Counted from the first letter of the stretch, positions 35,865-46,645 are shown. The stretch: DNA of 64,000 nucleotides from an uncultured Colwellia sp. (GCA_913061475.1 CAJXUN010000009.1:42158-106157); one strand, 5' to 3'. Program-made: numbers and translations. Notes: generated by a model from the sequence alone, not told the origin.

Positions 35865-38774
35865 CTAGAACTTGTAATTAAGCCCCAAAGAGTAGTTCGC
35901 GCCAAACGATTGATAAGACGTAATTTGACGTGAATCTGACGCATTTGCTTGCAAGGTACCCTCATCCGTTAGGTTTTGTCCTTGTAAGGTTATACGAAGC
36001 CCTTCCAATGATGCTATGCCAGACTCTTTAAAGTCATAACTAATTTGCGCGTCCCAAATTTCTGAACCTTGGTCATCGGTTGGATTAAGCGCTAAGCTTA
36101 AACCGCGAGTTTCAGTTAAGAATTCATCACGCTTAGTACCAGCAATACGAATTTCCCAACCTTGATATTCATAATAAGCGGTTAATGAATAACTCTCTTC
36201 TGAAAGACCTGGGATTCCGCCACCATCTTCTAACTCACCATCTAAAAAGGTCGCACTCAGAGCTAGACCAAAACCGTCTAAGCTTTTATGTACCAAACGA
36301 AACGGCACGCTAGCTTGAAGTTCATAACCACGAACAAAGCCTTGTAAACCATCTTCGGTAGCGTCTACAAGACCATTAAAGCTAACGGGGGCTAGATGTT
36401 CGCCTCCTGCTGAACAATTAGCTAATTCATCAGCTGTATTTTCGACCAAGTTATCAGCATTAATAACATCGTTGGCATAACATCCTTGTGATTGATGATA
36501 GCCAGGAATATAAAACTCAGATAGATCCGTCGGCGTCTTATCGCTTCTATGCCAATTTTTTAAATCTTTATAGAAGAACGTAGCCGCAAAATAGCCGTCA
36601 TCGGTAAAGTAATTTTCATAAGACAAATCAAACTGGTTGGCCTCTAATGGCTTTAATGTCGGATTACCTGAGCTGCCAGACCAAGGACTATTTTGGATAT
36701 CTGCACTGCCTATTTGCGCATCATTAAAACCAAAGGTTACACGGTTATTTGGCTTCATATCATCCATACGCGGACGACTAAGCACTTTGCCTATAGCAGT
36801 ACGAATAAATTGATTTTCTGCTATTTCAAAACTCAAATTTAAGGTTGGTAAAATATCGGTATAAGAATCACCACCACTTACCTGTGTAGCATCAACACGT
36901 CCACTAGCATTATCAACCACTGAAAAGCCGGTTGATTTTTGATCTATACTAACGACTTGCAAGCCAAGATTACCGCTCATCAGCACATCACCAAACTCGG
37001 CTTCTAAGTTCACTTTGACATAAGCCGATAATTGCTCTTCTTCAACCTTGTAGGTATCACCTAAACGATCGGTTTGTACTAATGACGCTGCTGTTGCTTT
37101 GTAATAACCATCTTTATAAAGACTAAGGCTGTCGTAGGCAAGCACACCATTGATGCCAATAAAATCTAAATTAGCAACACCTAAAACATTAGGAATAGGG
37201 CCATCATTTGGATATTCTGGCGCAGTTAAGTAATCGCCTTCGTTAATTTTCTCTTTGCTGCGGTCTGAATAACGCACACCCGCTTCAATACCTGAAACGA
37301 TACCATATTCTAATAAGCCGTTAACTTGTAAACGTACACTGTCTAAATCTTCTTCAAACTCTGGACGGTTAATAAAACCATCTTGTGCGTTACTACCAAT
37401 AATTGGTGCGCCCCAAGATTGTGGGCCCGCTAAACGTATTAAGCTCTCATTAGTATAATCAACACCGGGTAACGTTGAATGTGCACTATACATAGCGCCC
37501 GTAGAAGTCATCTGCCATGAACGTGCAGCTGCAGGACGTCCATCGATGCCTGCGCGACCAACACCAGAGTAACTCTCTACATCAATAATTGACTTTTCTA
37601 CCGAACCAGTTGATAGATCTAACTCAACAGTCCAGTTATCATTGAGCACATATTCCGCGTTCAAGCCAAAGGTAGTGAGTTTAGAATCTTGGCTACGGGC
37701 ATCGTTACGGACCACAGAATGAAAACCATCCCATACGCCTGATGTTACAAGGCCATTCTCTACGCCCGTTGCAGTAAAGTTGGCACCACCCCACACAGGG
37801 CCGCCCTCTTCTAAGCCACGGCGAACATCATTTTCACTGAAATCGATATATAAGGCATCGAATTGAATTTTTAAGTCATCTGATGGCGCATATTCAATAA
37901 TAGCAGCAATCGAGTCACGCTCTAACAATGAAGAACGTGCGTATGAATCATGACCACCAAGTATTTTCGTAGATGGGTCAAGATCATTACCATTGATATC
38001 TTGACGTTTTACGCAATTTTCGCCGTCATCATCACATGACGCATATCCAACATCAGCATATCCCCAACCTCTAAAATTTTCTTCTTGGCGCGGTGTTTCT
38101 AAAGATGAAAAAACTAATGCTAAGCCTAAGGTATCATCGAGGAACTTATCAACATAGTTGAATGAAAAACGGTGGCCTTCATTATCATAATCTGGGTTAG
38201 CAGCATCTCTTTTATTTTGTTCGAAATTAGCGTTAAACACCATAACAGAGTCTGAATTTAACGGGCTAACGGTTTGTAAATCAACCGTACCGCCAATGCC
38301 TTGTGACACTAAACCGGCTTCTGGCGTTTTATACACAATAACATTAGAAATAATTTCAGTTGGATATAAATCAAACTCTACACCGCGGTTGTCACCCATA
38401 CCGAGTAATTCACGACCGTTTAAAGAAGTACCCACATAGTTTTCGTTAAAACCACGTACCGATAAACCACTAGTACGGCCACCTCGCCTTTCTCCTGTTA
38501 CCCCAGGCAGGCGTGCTAATGACTCAGCCACACTGGTATCGGGTAATTTACCAATATCTTCCGCCGATAATACTTCAACGATAGAGTTTGAACTCATTTT
38601 AATCGCTTGAGCTCTTTGTAAACTGCCTCGTATACCGGTAACGGTTATGATTTCAACTTCTTTTTCTTTTGCTTGTGCATCTGCCACTTCTTCAGCAAGA
38701 GCAGGCAAACTTAGTGCCATAAAACCGCTTGATAGCAAAGCCAAAGTTACTTGGCTTGGTTTAAAACTTAACAT
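35865..38774 (-). CDS. TonB-dependent receptor 1
   Basis: A 969-residue outer-membrane receptor. Signal peptide (LLSSGFMALSLPALA), TonB box region (VEIITVTGIRGSLQRA), plug domain (LPDTSVAESLARLPGVTGERRGG, VYKTPEAGLVSQGIGGTVDLQT) and a 22-strand barrel ending in NYSLGLNYKF with terminal Phe. The SLQ-rich TonB-box variant and the plug match the carbohydrate-type receptors of Alteromonadales. Two ATACGTAT palindromes lie upstream, shared with TonB receptor 2. Probably imports an oligosaccharide released by the pullulanase. GGGGAG precedes the ATG. Confidence 0.93.
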   Translation of the reverse strand: MLSFKPSQVTLALLSSGFMALSLPALAEEVADAQAKEKEVEIITVTGIRGSLQRAQAIKMSSNSIVEVLSAEDIGKLPDTSVAESLARLPGVTGERRGGRTSGLSVRGFNENYVGTSLNGRELLGMGDNRGVEFDLYPTEIISNVIVYKTPEAGLVSQGIGGTVDLQTVSPLNSDSVMVFNANFEQNKRDAANPDYDNEGHRFSFNYVDKFLDDTLGLALVFSSLETPRQEENFRGWGYADVGYASCDDDGENCVKRQDINGNDLDPSTKILGGHDSYARSSLLERDSIAAIIEYAPSDDLKIQFDALYIDFSENDVRRGLEEGGPVWGGANFTATGVENGLVTSGVWDGFHSVVRNDARSQDSKLTTFGLNAEYVLNDNWTVELDLSTGSVEKSIIDVESYSGVGRAGIDGRPAAARSWQMTSTGAMYSAHSTLPGVDYTNESLIRLAGPQSWGAPIIGSNAQDGFINRPEFEEDLDSVRLQVNGLLEYGIVSGIEAGVRYSDRSKEKINEGDYLTAPEYPNDGPIPNVLGVANLDFIGINGVLAYDSLSLYKDGYYKATAASLVQTDRLGDTYKVEEEQLSAYVKVNLEAEFGDVLMSGNLGLQVVSIDQKSTGFSVVDNASGRVDATQVSGGDSYTDILPTLNLSFEIAENQFIRTAIGKVLSRPRMDDMKPNNRVTFGFNDAQIGSADIQNSPWSGSSGNPTLKPLEANQFDLSYENYFTDDGYFAATFFYKDLKNWHRSDKTPTDLSEFYIPGYHQSQGCYANDVINADNLVENTADELANCSAGGEHLAPVSFNGLVDATEDGLQGFVRGYELQASVPFRLVHKSLDGFGLALSATFLDGELEDGGGIPGLSEESYSLTAYYEYQGWEIRIAGTKRDEFLTETRGLSLALNPTDDQGSEIWDAQISYDFKESGIASLEGLRITLQGQNLTDEGTLQANASDSRQITSYQSFGANYSLGLNYKF

Positions 38775-38907
38775 TGGTGAACTCCCCTATACATCCCTGC
38801 TTTAATTATTATTCAGCGTTCCGCGCTGATGTAGCTAATTTGTATTTTTCTGCCTATTTTTGCAGACGATTCTAATATAAGGCGGACGCTTGGTGATGAA
38901 TATAGCT

Positions 38908-38921
38908 TGCATACGTATTCA
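38908..38921. promoter_or_regulatory. MalR-like LacI-family operator 1
   Basis: TGCATACGTATTCA, a 14-base near-palindrome with CG at the centre, as bound by LacI-family repressors. It lies 134 bases upstream of TonB receptor 1. Four other near copies occur at 39191, 46738, 46759 and 46924. Confidence 0.75.
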
Positions 38922-39190
38922 TCATACGCTGCATAAGCCAAACACGAAAACACCATCACCATCAAACAAGCATTATTTAACAGTGCAAATTACTGTTTTT
39001 ATAAAAATGCTCAGTAATTATTTTTTTCATCAACAAAAAAGAACAAAAAATAAAAAATAAAAATCATAAAATTCAACAGTTAAAAAACATTACCAGTGAC
39101 TTCTCTTACCTTAAGATAATTAATAATTAAATAAGCTTGCTTTTTATCGTCAGTTTAACTCGAAGACATTTTAATCTTACTCGTGATATT

Positions 39191-39204
39191 TGAATACGTA
39201 TGCA
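39191..39204. promoter_or_regulatory. MalR-like LacI-family operator 2
   Basis: TGAATACGTATGCA, the reverse complement of operator 1 exactly. It is 283 bases from operator 1, a distance that could allow DNA looping. Confidence 0.75.
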
Positions 39205-39270
39205 GAACATTTCAGCTCCATTAACGATTCCAAATGAATATAGCTGACAAAAACAGTCAAAAATGAATAA

Positions 39271-39300
39271 AAAAACGCGCTAGCAAGCTAGCGCGTTTTT
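39271..39300. terminator. Intrinsic terminator after the pullulanase gene
   Basis: AAAAACGCGCTAGC pairs perfectly with GCTAGCGCGTTTTT around a 2-base loop. A and T runs on both sides make it bidirectional. It lies 91 bases past the stop of the pullulanase gene. Confidence 0.9.
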
Positions 39301-39390
39301 AATCTATATTGAGCAGAATAGTCTATTGAACCCACATGACTCAATAGCGCAGAGTAGCCAGCTTTCAGCATACTCGACGGTTAATTAAGC

Positions 39391-42300
39391 CTATTTTTTT
39401 GTCACTGTTACTGTTGGCGCACTTGGGTTAGGCCCTGTTACAGTAAATATGTATATGCCCGCTTCAACAGCAACAAAGGATAAGTTATCATTTGAGCCCT
39501 GCGCTAACCTTAGCGGTTGATCTAAATTAACCACGCCACCATCAGTTCCGGCGCCTAAATTAAACGTCGACCAATCACCTGACGCTACTTTAAAACCGTA
39601 ACTTGCGGCTGCTAAGTCAATTTCAACTGCATAGCTGGCATTACCTTGATACGTGACCGCATCGACTTCACCCCAACCATTCATGTCGCCACGAATATAG
39701 ACACTGGTATCATTAAACATTTCTGCTTTATGTACTGACAAGGTTGGCGCATCTAGGTTCGACGCATCAAAAATAAAGGTATATTCTTGCGTATCAGCAA
39801 AGGTCATCGCCAAATTATCATTGCTTCCCGGTAGCAATGATTGCTCTTCACCTAACAATACTTCTGTATCATCAGCTGGCGCTCCCATGTTAACCGTCGA
39901 CCAATCCGCAGAGGCTACTTTGAAGTTGTAAGTATTGGCTTCAACAATAAATGTTGCTGAATACTTACCATCACCAATATAAGTAAATGGATTGGTTTCA
40001 CCCCAAGCATTCATGTCACCGCGAATATATACCGTGCTGCCAACAAAAGGCTCTTCATTTTTCACTGTTAGTACTGGCGCATCCGTATTCGAAGCATCAA
40101 GCGTAAATAAGTACGTCGAGGCGTTAACAATTGACAGCGCTAAATTGTCGCCACCTGACGCTAACGTATAATCAACGCCTTCTTCAACCACGTTACTAGG
40201 TGCTGATGCACCTAAGTTAACGGTAGACCAATCACCTGATGCCACTTTAAATTCATAATCATTAGCTTCAAGTGCAATCGCCATTTGGTAAATGCCGTCG
40301 CCAAGATAGGTAAAGTCATCAACTTCGCCCCAACCATTCATGCCACCACGAACATAAACTGTTGTATCGCCATAAGGCACAACATCAGGTGCGCCCGCCG
40401 TCGCAATGGCCGATAAACCAGTACCTTGCTGTTCACCTTGTGTTTTAACAAATACAGCAGTTGTTAGTGCTGGTACGGTAAATGTGCCCTCACCTTCTCC
40501 TTGGCTAAAGCTTGCAGTCGTGACCGTGCTATCGACTGAGTTTAATTGCGTACTATGCAAACTAAAGCCTTGTGCCGTAGATACGGTATGTGCCAGTTCG
40601 GTATTTGAACCATTAACCACAACAACCAAGGCATCAAAAGCTGGGTCTAAATCTTCTAAACCGGCGCCATCATCAATACTCATAACAATAAGTCCTTGAG
40701 TTTGACCTTTACCAATATTATGAAAGCCGACACGGTCAATAACCTCCGCGCTGGTGGTTAACTTAAACAATGGGCTGGTGGTACGGATATTTAAAAACTC
40801 ATTAAACACCGATGAGGCAAATGAAATTTCACCCATGCCGACGTTACTATCAGCATTGAGGCCGATACGGAGTAAGTCTTCGTCACTGCGACCACCTTTA
40901 TCAAGCGGTAAACCTTTATTCCAGTTATTACTATCGAAGGTAAAATCAACAACATTGAACCAATCACCGGCATCGTAGGTATTACGATCGAGTGACTTAG
41001 AGCGTAAAAAGTCGCCGCCCATTTGCAAGAATGGAATACCTTGAGACAACATCACAATTGACTGAGAAACGTTTTGTGCTCGCACTCTGTCATGCATTGT
41101 CATGGCAGGTGCAAGGGTAAATTGCAATTGATCCCACAAGGTTTCATTATCATGTTTTGAAATATAGTTAATAACATCCGCAGGGTCTTTAGCGTACATA
41201 TTGGGTGAAAATGCACTGCCTAACGTGCTATTGCCCGTAGCACTTTTCAAGACATAATCAGCTAATGAGCCGGTTAAGCCTAGCTTAATAATATCTTGCT
41301 GTTTAAATACGTCGGTATCATCCGCGTTATTGCTAAAGAACTTTCCACCTCGAATACCATCGCGCAATCTATCGTTGAAGGTGCCTATTTCAGTGCCGGC
41401 CATATTAAACTGATTAGCTTGCTCAAAACCACGGTCATCACGTGTCCAACCTTCACCATAAAAGTGCGTGTCACTATCAATAGCTTGAATAGCATCTCTG
41501 GCTGCTAACATTTGAGATTTTGAGCCATGGCTCATAATGTCAAAACGAAAACCATCAAATTTATAGTCTTGCGTCCAGATTTTAAGTGAGTCCACCATCA
41601 CTTTATCCATCATACGGTGTTCAAGGGCGGTGTCGTTACAACAAGTCGATTGAATAATAGCGCCTGATAAAATATCACGGCTGTAGTAATAGCCTGGTAC
41701 TATCATGTCCAAAACAGAATTATTTGATAAACCAGCAGAACTGGTATGGTTATAAACAACATCTAACACGACGCGTAAACCTAAGTCGTGCAACGCTTTG
41801 ATCATAGATCTCATTTCAACAATACGTGCAACACCATCAGCATTTGACGCGTAAATACCGTCAGGGACACTAAAATGTTTCGGATCATAACCCCAATTAA
41901 AGCTGTCCACCTCACGTAATACATTAACTAAGTTAGCGGCATCATTTGAATAACTGTCGTAGCTTTCAAGCACTGCTCGTAACGATTTGTCGGCGCTTTC
42001 TACACCACAAACTGGTGCATCGGCTTTAACAGCACAAAGCTGTGCAACGGTATTATCTAAATCAACAATTTTTGCAGGGTCTTCATTAATAGAAGCAATA
42101 TCGTTAGCTGGCAACATATGAAAATGCGTTAAGCCATTATCAACCAATTTTTGTAAATGCTGTACCGGCAAAGAATTAGTTTCGGTAAAAGCTAAATATT
42201 TACCTCGGTTGGCGGCATCCGTGCTCTCATCTAAGGCGCTAAAATCACGAATATGACCTTCATAGATCACCGCGTCTTCATAATTATTGGCACTCACGAT

Positions 42301-43704
42301 TGTATGATTGTCCCAACCGTCAGGCATTAAATCACTATCGCTCAAATTAACAAATTGAGAATAATCACCATTAGTTGAAAGCCCAACTGAATATGGATCA
42401 GTTGTTACTAAGGTTTCTAAGGCTTTATTTTGATGATGGTATACCGAGAGCTCAAATTGATAGAACATGCGATCAACACTCATATCGCCTTGATATGACC
42501 AAATACCGGTTTGACTATCTTCAATCATCACCGCACTAGAAAGTTTACTTTTACTGGCATCAAAAATATTAATAGTAACTTGTTGTGCTGTTGGCGCCCA
42601 TAACGAGACGTTAATTCCCGCATCATTATAGCTAACACCTAAATCAGCTTCGTCAGCATCAGCTTCACCTTTGGTATACAAGCTATCTAATACTTTTGCG
42701 GTTTGTACGTAAGTGCCCGTAATCGCAATGCCCTCAGCATTATAACCGATTAAAACTAATTGATTTTTCAATAAGGCTTTCGCTTCTTCAGCAGTCCAGT
42801 TACCTGAAAATGCTTGCCACTCAGCTAACAAAGGTGCGTTAGCTTTTTGTGCATCTGATAAGTCTGTCGCTGACAAGGTAACCGCAACGCCATTAACCTG
42901 ATCATTTTCATCAGCTTCAATACCCGCCGCTTTCGCATGGTGAAGTTTAACTTCAATAACGTCCTCAGGAGTATTCCAAGCAAAGGTATTAGCACCAAGC
43001 CAATGTGCTGCAAAATCGGTAATTCTTAACGGCTGTTTGCCCAATGAAACGATCGGGTATTCAAAAATAGAGGCAACACCCGAAAAGGTAAAGTTCATCC
43101 GCTGATAAGTGGCATCATCTTGTTTGAGTGGCATTTTAAAATCGCCACCACCAAACTCTTTACCGGCATCATCGGTGCCTTTGTGAATGATAAAATTACC
43201 ACAGTCATCAAAATCATCAACGAGATTAACCACCCAATATGCACCGTAAACTGGATCGACGCCGGTATGCTGTAAACCATTATCCCAGCTAGCGGCTAGT
43301 GAATCGGCAGCATAGGCATTACAGTTAGGATCGTTCCAGTTGTGCATTTTATGTTCATCGTAAATGCCATCTGCGCGATTATAATAAAGCACGGCTTGGT
43401 TTTCACTTGGAAAAAACGTAGGGGCTGGCGCATTCGGGTCAACGCCCACAACACAGCTTTCATTTAACGCATCAGGCACCGTAGGTACCGGACATTGAAT
43501 AGGCTCAGGCGCAACACACTCTGTACCTGTTGCATCTGGAACCATAGGCACATCACAGGTCAGTAATTTAGTGCCTGGCTCTGTTGAGCTTGAACCACCG
43601 CAAGCAGACAAAGTGATGGTAATAAATGCTATAGCGAGTAACCGTAACATTGAATTTTTATTAAGCATGGTGCTTTTATTTAACATCGAAATTTTATTGA
43701 ACAT
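39391..43704 (-). CDS. pulA: Pullulanase-type GH13 lipoprotein
   Basis: A 1437-residue secreted or surface lipoprotein that hydrolyses alpha-1,6 branches of pullulan or starch. A lipobox (ITLSACGGSS) follows the signal peptide. Two Cys-VP-x-VPDA units then a CBM41-like domain (KMHNWNDPNC), a CBM48/E-set domain (NVSLWAPTAQQVTINIFD near 370) and the GH13 core: VYNHTS (near 650), nucleophile Asp in GFRFDIMSH (near 720), acid Glu in HFYGEGW (near 750) and Asp in KHDNETL (near 850). The C-terminus has three copies, about 110 residues apart, of a YIRGDMNGWGE module, likely starch-binding. Start set at ATG 43704 (MFNKIS) with GGAG eight bases upstream rather than 43740; it lies 25 bases after TonB receptor 2 and is clearly in its operon. 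Confidence 0.92.
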   Translation of the reverse strand: MFNKISMLNKSTMLNKNSMLRLLAIAFITITLSACGGSSSTEPGTKLLTCDVPMVPDATGTECVAPEPIQCPVPTVPDALNESCVVGVDPNAPAPTFFPSENQAVLYYNRADGIYDEHKMHNWNDPNCNAYAADSLAASWDNGLQHTGVDPVYGAYWVVNLVDDFDDCGNFIIHKGTDDAGKEFGGGDFKMPLKQDDATYQRMNFTFSGVASIFEYPIVSLGKQPLRITDFAAHWLGANTFAWNTPEDVIEVKLHHAKAAGIEADENDQVNGVAVTLSATDLSDAQKANAPLLAEWQAFSGNWTAEEAKALLKNQLVLIGYNAEGIAITGTYVQTAKVLDSLYTKGEADADEADLGVSYNDAGINVSLWAPTAQQVTINIFDASKSKLSSAVMIEDSQTGIWSYQGDMSVDRMFYQFELSVYHHQNKALETLVTTDPYSVGLSTNGDYSQFVNLSDSDLMPDGWDNHTIVSANNYEDAVIYEGHIRDFSALDESTDAANRGKYLAFTETNSLPVQHLQKLVDNGLTHFHMLPANDIASINEDPAKIVDLDNTVAQLCAVKADAPVCGVESADKSLRAVLESYDSYSNDAANLVNVLREVDSFNWGYDPKHFSVPDGIYASNADGVARIVEMRSMIKALHDLGLRVVLDVVYNHTSSAGLSNNSVLDMIVPGYYYSRDILSGAIIQSTCCNDTALEHRMMDKVMVDSLKIWTQDYKFDGFRFDIMSHGSKSQMLAARDAIQAIDSDTHFYGEGWTRDDRGFEQANQFNMAGTEIGTFNDRLRDGIRGGKFFSNNADDTDVFKQQDIIKLGLTGSLADYVLKSATGNSTLGSAFSPNMYAKDPADVINYISKHDNETLWDQLQFTLAPAMTMHDRVRAQNVSQSIVMLSQGIPFLQMGGDFLRSKSLDRNTYDAGDWFNVVDFTFDSNNWNKGLPLDKGGRSDEDLLRIGLNADSNVGMGEISFASSVFNEFLNIRTTSPLFKLTTSAEVIDRVGFHNIGKGQTQGLIVMSIDDGAGLEDLDPAFDALVVVVNGSNTELAHTVSTAQGFSLHSTQLNSVDSTVTTASFSQGEGEGTFTVPALTTAVFVKTQGEQQGTGLSAIATAGAPDVVPYGDTTVYVRGGMNGWGEVDDFTYLGDGIYQMAIALEANDYEFKVASGDWSTVNLGASAPSNVVEEGVDYTLASGGDNLALSIVNASTYLFTLDASNTDAPVLTVKNEEPFVGSTVYIRGDMNAWGETNPFTYIGDGKYSATFIVEANTYNFKVASADWSTVNMGAPADDTEVLLGEEQSLLPGSNDNLAMTFADTQEYTFIFDASNLDAPTLSVHKAEMFNDTSVYIRGDMNGWGEVDAVTYQGNASYAVEIDLAAASYGFKVASGDWSTFNLGAGTDGGVVNLDQPLRLAQGSNDNLSFVAVEAGIYIFTVTGPNPSAPTVTVTKK
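43651..43704 (-). repeat. Tandem 18-base repeats, each with an ATG, at the pullulanase start
   Basis: The first 18 codons read MFNKIS-MLNKST-MLNKNS before MLRLLAIAF. Three imperfect 18-base units each begin with ATG in frame. The signal peptide proper starts at the fourth ATG, 43650. Only the first has a good Shine-Dalgarno sequence. Confidence 0.7.
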
Positions 43705-43729
43705 GGAATTTACTCCAGTAGCTAGCTGC

Positions 43730-46645
43730 TTATAACGCATAAGTCATCCCCAAAAAGAATTGACGACCAAAATATTGAATGGTGCCAGTTTGAGCTTTAA
43801 CACCAAAATAACTTTTGGTTGGTTCATCGGTCACGTTATTGATCTGAAATACCACGTTAAAGTGGTCATTAAATTGATACGACGCCTGATAATCAATAAT
43901 GGTTTCACCATCATAATTTACCGTTTGGGCTTCAACCGCCACTTGCTCAGAAACAAATTCATCGCGATATCTGACACTGGCGCGAGTTTCGAAGCCTTGG
44001 TATTCCCAAAACAGCGTAGTTTGAAAAACATTCTCTGATAAGCCCGGTAACGATATCGACAAATCTTGTTGACCTAGTTTCGATATTTGTTGAATTTCAC
44101 TTTCCGTATAGGAATAGCTCGCTTGTAAACCTAGGCCTGACCAAAGTTCAGGTAAGAAAGAAAATATTTGTGTATAAGTAAATTCAAGCCCTCTGATATA
44201 GCCCCCTTCTTGATCATTAAAAGCGGTTTCAAAGTTACCATTACGAATACTTAATGGCACCCCACTAACCGGATCAATCATTTGATCTGGCACTGCTAAA
44301 CCATTGGCTGCAAAGTCATACTCACTGATGGTTTGGGTGACGATACCGGTAGATTCAATATCTTTATAAAAAACCGCGGCAATCAATGAACCATTGCCAT
44401 CTTCGAAATATTTTTCATAAGACAAGTCATATTGATTGGCATAAAAAGGTTTCAGATGAGGGCTGTTTTTTGCTTGGCCACTGATCTCAAAATAGCTTTC
44501 ACTCTCGGTTGAAACTTTGTTTAAGGTGATACTGCTATTTGACGCTAAACGGTCAATATTGGGACGGCTCATCACCTTAGCGGCGGCAAAACGTATTTGA
44601 TCGCTATCCGTTAATCTAAAGTTTAAATTCATTTGCGGTAGATAATCGGTATAACTATTACTGATTTTTGTTGGAAAATAACGATCGCTCACTAAGCCAA
44701 CATCATCGGTAATATATTGTGCACCCAGTGCAACATCGCCACCAACATCTTGTAAAGAAGTCGCCGCTTGCTTAGTGTCGATTATACGCACACCTATATT
44801 ACCCGTTACTGGCATACCACCAATTTCCGTATCGATATTCGCCATAATATAAGCGGCGAAGATATCTTCAAACACTTGGCCACTTTCTTTTAGCGTCCAA
44901 TCGTAGTTGTTTAAATAGGGGTTTTCGCCGTTAACTGCCTGACCGGAGAAGCCCCAAGTTTGCACCGGTTGAGGCACACCGTTAGGAAACCACGCATTAA
45001 GTACCGCATCTTGGTCAAGTGCTAAATAACTCGGAAAATACGAGAAATCGCCAGACCAGTTAACTACTGTTGCCATATCGTCGGTAATATTAAGCGGCGC
45101 CTCTGGCGAATTAAAACTGCTATCACTGCCGTATTCAAAAACCGAGCGTTGATTGTCATATTTCCGTTCAGAATAACGTGCGCCAAATTCAATCGATGAA
45201 ACATAGTCATTATCAAGTTGGTAAGTAAAATCAAGGCGAACAGCACTGACTTCATCTTTATTTTCGTAAGGATAAATGCCGTATTTAGTGACCATAACTC
45301 GGTCTAAGTCAGTAAACGCATCAGCCTGGTTCAAACCAACATCAGGTAAATTCAGGCCGTTTAAGGCATAATTAATCGCGACATTATAATCAAACTCAGG
45401 CTCTACAGCATTTGCGTCAAGGGCAACCAGTGCCCAAATAAGGCCATTTCTAAAGTCACGTTCTGCTGATGAATAGGAAAGATCAATATTCATCTTTAAG
45501 CGGTCGGTAATTGTCCAATCAGCATTTAAGCCTAAACTTTTTACTTCATTGTGCTCAGTATTATCATCGTTAACAATTTCAATACGCGTTGCACTTTTAG
45601 AGGTGCGACTGAAAGTACCGCCAATAACTGAATTTTCATGATAAATAGGATTACTTATGGCGGCTTGGCTGCCTTCAAGTTTGACACGATAACCACGGGC
45701 AAACTCGTCAGAGTCAAACTTTGAATAAAATCCGTCAAATTTTAAGTTGAAATTATCAGTCGGTTGCCATTCAATGGTGGTAACAAAACCGTCACGGGTT
45801 TCTTCACCACCTTTATGCTGTAGCTCAAAGCCTTCACTAATAAACTCACATTCAGGGCAAGTTAAGGTGCCACCGGTATCGCCATCTATTTTATCAACAT
45901 CTCTAGCTTTATCGTAAGCTAAGCCAATAAATTGTTGCGTTGCGCTAGGTTGAAACAAACGCGCATAACCTACGGCAATACCGACAGTTTCATCAATAAA
46001 CTTACCTTGGTAAGAAATACTAAAGCGGTGACCATCTGACGTAGCATCAGGAATATCATTGGCTAAATCGTTATACATGCCCCGGGCATTAACGGTAAAC
46101 TTATGGTCTTGATCATTTTTTAATGGCGAGGCGGTAGTCATTTCAACTGAGCCTGCAACACCACCTTCAATCATTGAGACTTTTGGCGATTTGTAAACCG
46201 CGGCATTTGAAATTAGTTCTGAAGGATATTGGTCAAATTCGACGCTACGTTGGCCACTGGTAGACACTTGTTCACGACCATTTAATGTCGTTGAAATAAA
46301 ACCACCTGACATGCCTCGAATGTTAATTTCGGCGGCTTGCCCACCGGTTCTCACCGCAGAAATACCCGGTAAGCGTGTTAGCGCGTCAGCCATTGAAACA
46401 TCAGGTAAAGCCCCTAAATCATCGGCGGTAATTTGTTCGGATACGGTATCGGCAAAGCGCTTTTGATTGATAGAATCAATCAGTGATCGTCGAAAGCCCG
46501 TCACTTCAATAACTTCGATTTGTTCTTCTACGCTTTCTGCTTCTTTTTCATCAACTTCCTGAGCATATATTGCGCCTGGAAAAGTTAACAAACCACAAGA
46601 AATCATTGCCAGCGTAAGCTTACTAGGCTTGAATTTAAACATCAT
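43730..46645 (-). CDS. TonB-dependent receptor 2
   Basis: A 971-residue outer-membrane receptor. Signal peptide (LAMISCGLLTFPGAIYA), TonB box region (IEVIEVTGFRRSLIDSI), plug motifs (LGALPDVSMADALTRLPGISAVRTGGQ, NAAVYKSPKVSMIEGGVAGSVEM) and a barrel ending YFGRQFFLGMTYAL. Same carbohydrate class as receptor 1 but clearly diverged. First gene of the operon with the pullulanase and preceded by three operator-like palindromes, so likely imports maltodextrin or branched oligosaccharide. GGGG stands seven bases before the ATG. Confidence 0.93.
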   Translation of the reverse strand: MMFKFKPSKLTLAMISCGLLTFPGAIYAQEVDEKEAESVEEQIEVIEVTGFRRSLIDSINQKRFADTVSEQITADDLGALPDVSMADALTRLPGISAVRTGGQAAEINIRGMSGGFISTTLNGREQVSTSGQRSVEFDQYPSELISNAAVYKSPKVSMIEGGVAGSVEMTTASPLKNDQDHKFTVNARGMYNDLANDIPDATSDGHRFSISYQGKFIDETVGIAVGYARLFQPSATQQFIGLAYDKARDVDKIDGDTGGTLTCPECEFISEGFELQHKGGEETRDGFVTTIEWQPTDNFNLKFDGFYSKFDSDEFARGYRVKLEGSQAAISNPIYHENSVIGGTFSRTSKSATRIEIVNDDNTEHNEVKSLGLNADWTITDRLKMNIDLSYSSAERDFRNGLIWALVALDANAVEPEFDYNVAINYALNGLNLPDVGLNQADAFTDLDRVMVTKYGIYPYENKDEVSAVRLDFTYQLDNDYVSSIEFGARYSERKYDNQRSVFEYGSDSSFNSPEAPLNITDDMATVVNWSGDFSYFPSYLALDQDAVLNAWFPNGVPQPVQTWGFSGQAVNGENPYLNNYDWTLKESGQVFEDIFAAYIMANIDTEIGGMPVTGNIGVRIIDTKQAATSLQDVGGDVALGAQYITDDVGLVSDRYFPTKISNSYTDYLPQMNLNFRLTDSDQIRFAAAKVMSRPNIDRLASNSSITLNKVSTESESYFEISGQAKNSPHLKPFYANQYDLSYEKYFEDGNGSLIAAVFYKDIESTGIVTQTISEYDFAANGLAVPDQMIDPVSGVPLSIRNGNFETAFNDQEGGYIRGLEFTYTQIFSFLPELWSGLGLQASYSYTESEIQQISKLGQQDLSISLPGLSENVFQTTLFWEYQGFETRASVRYRDEFVSEQVAVEAQTVNYDGETIIDYQASYQFNDHFNVVFQINNVTDEPTKSYFGVKAQTGTIQYFGRQFFLGMTYAL

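Larger units (their letters stand above)
38775..39390. other. Promoter region of TonB receptor 1 and end of the pullulanase gene
   Basis: Contains two operator-like palindromes (38908-38921 and 39191-39204), the pullulanase terminator (39271-39300) and a very AT-rich central part. No gene is seen. Confidence 0.6.
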
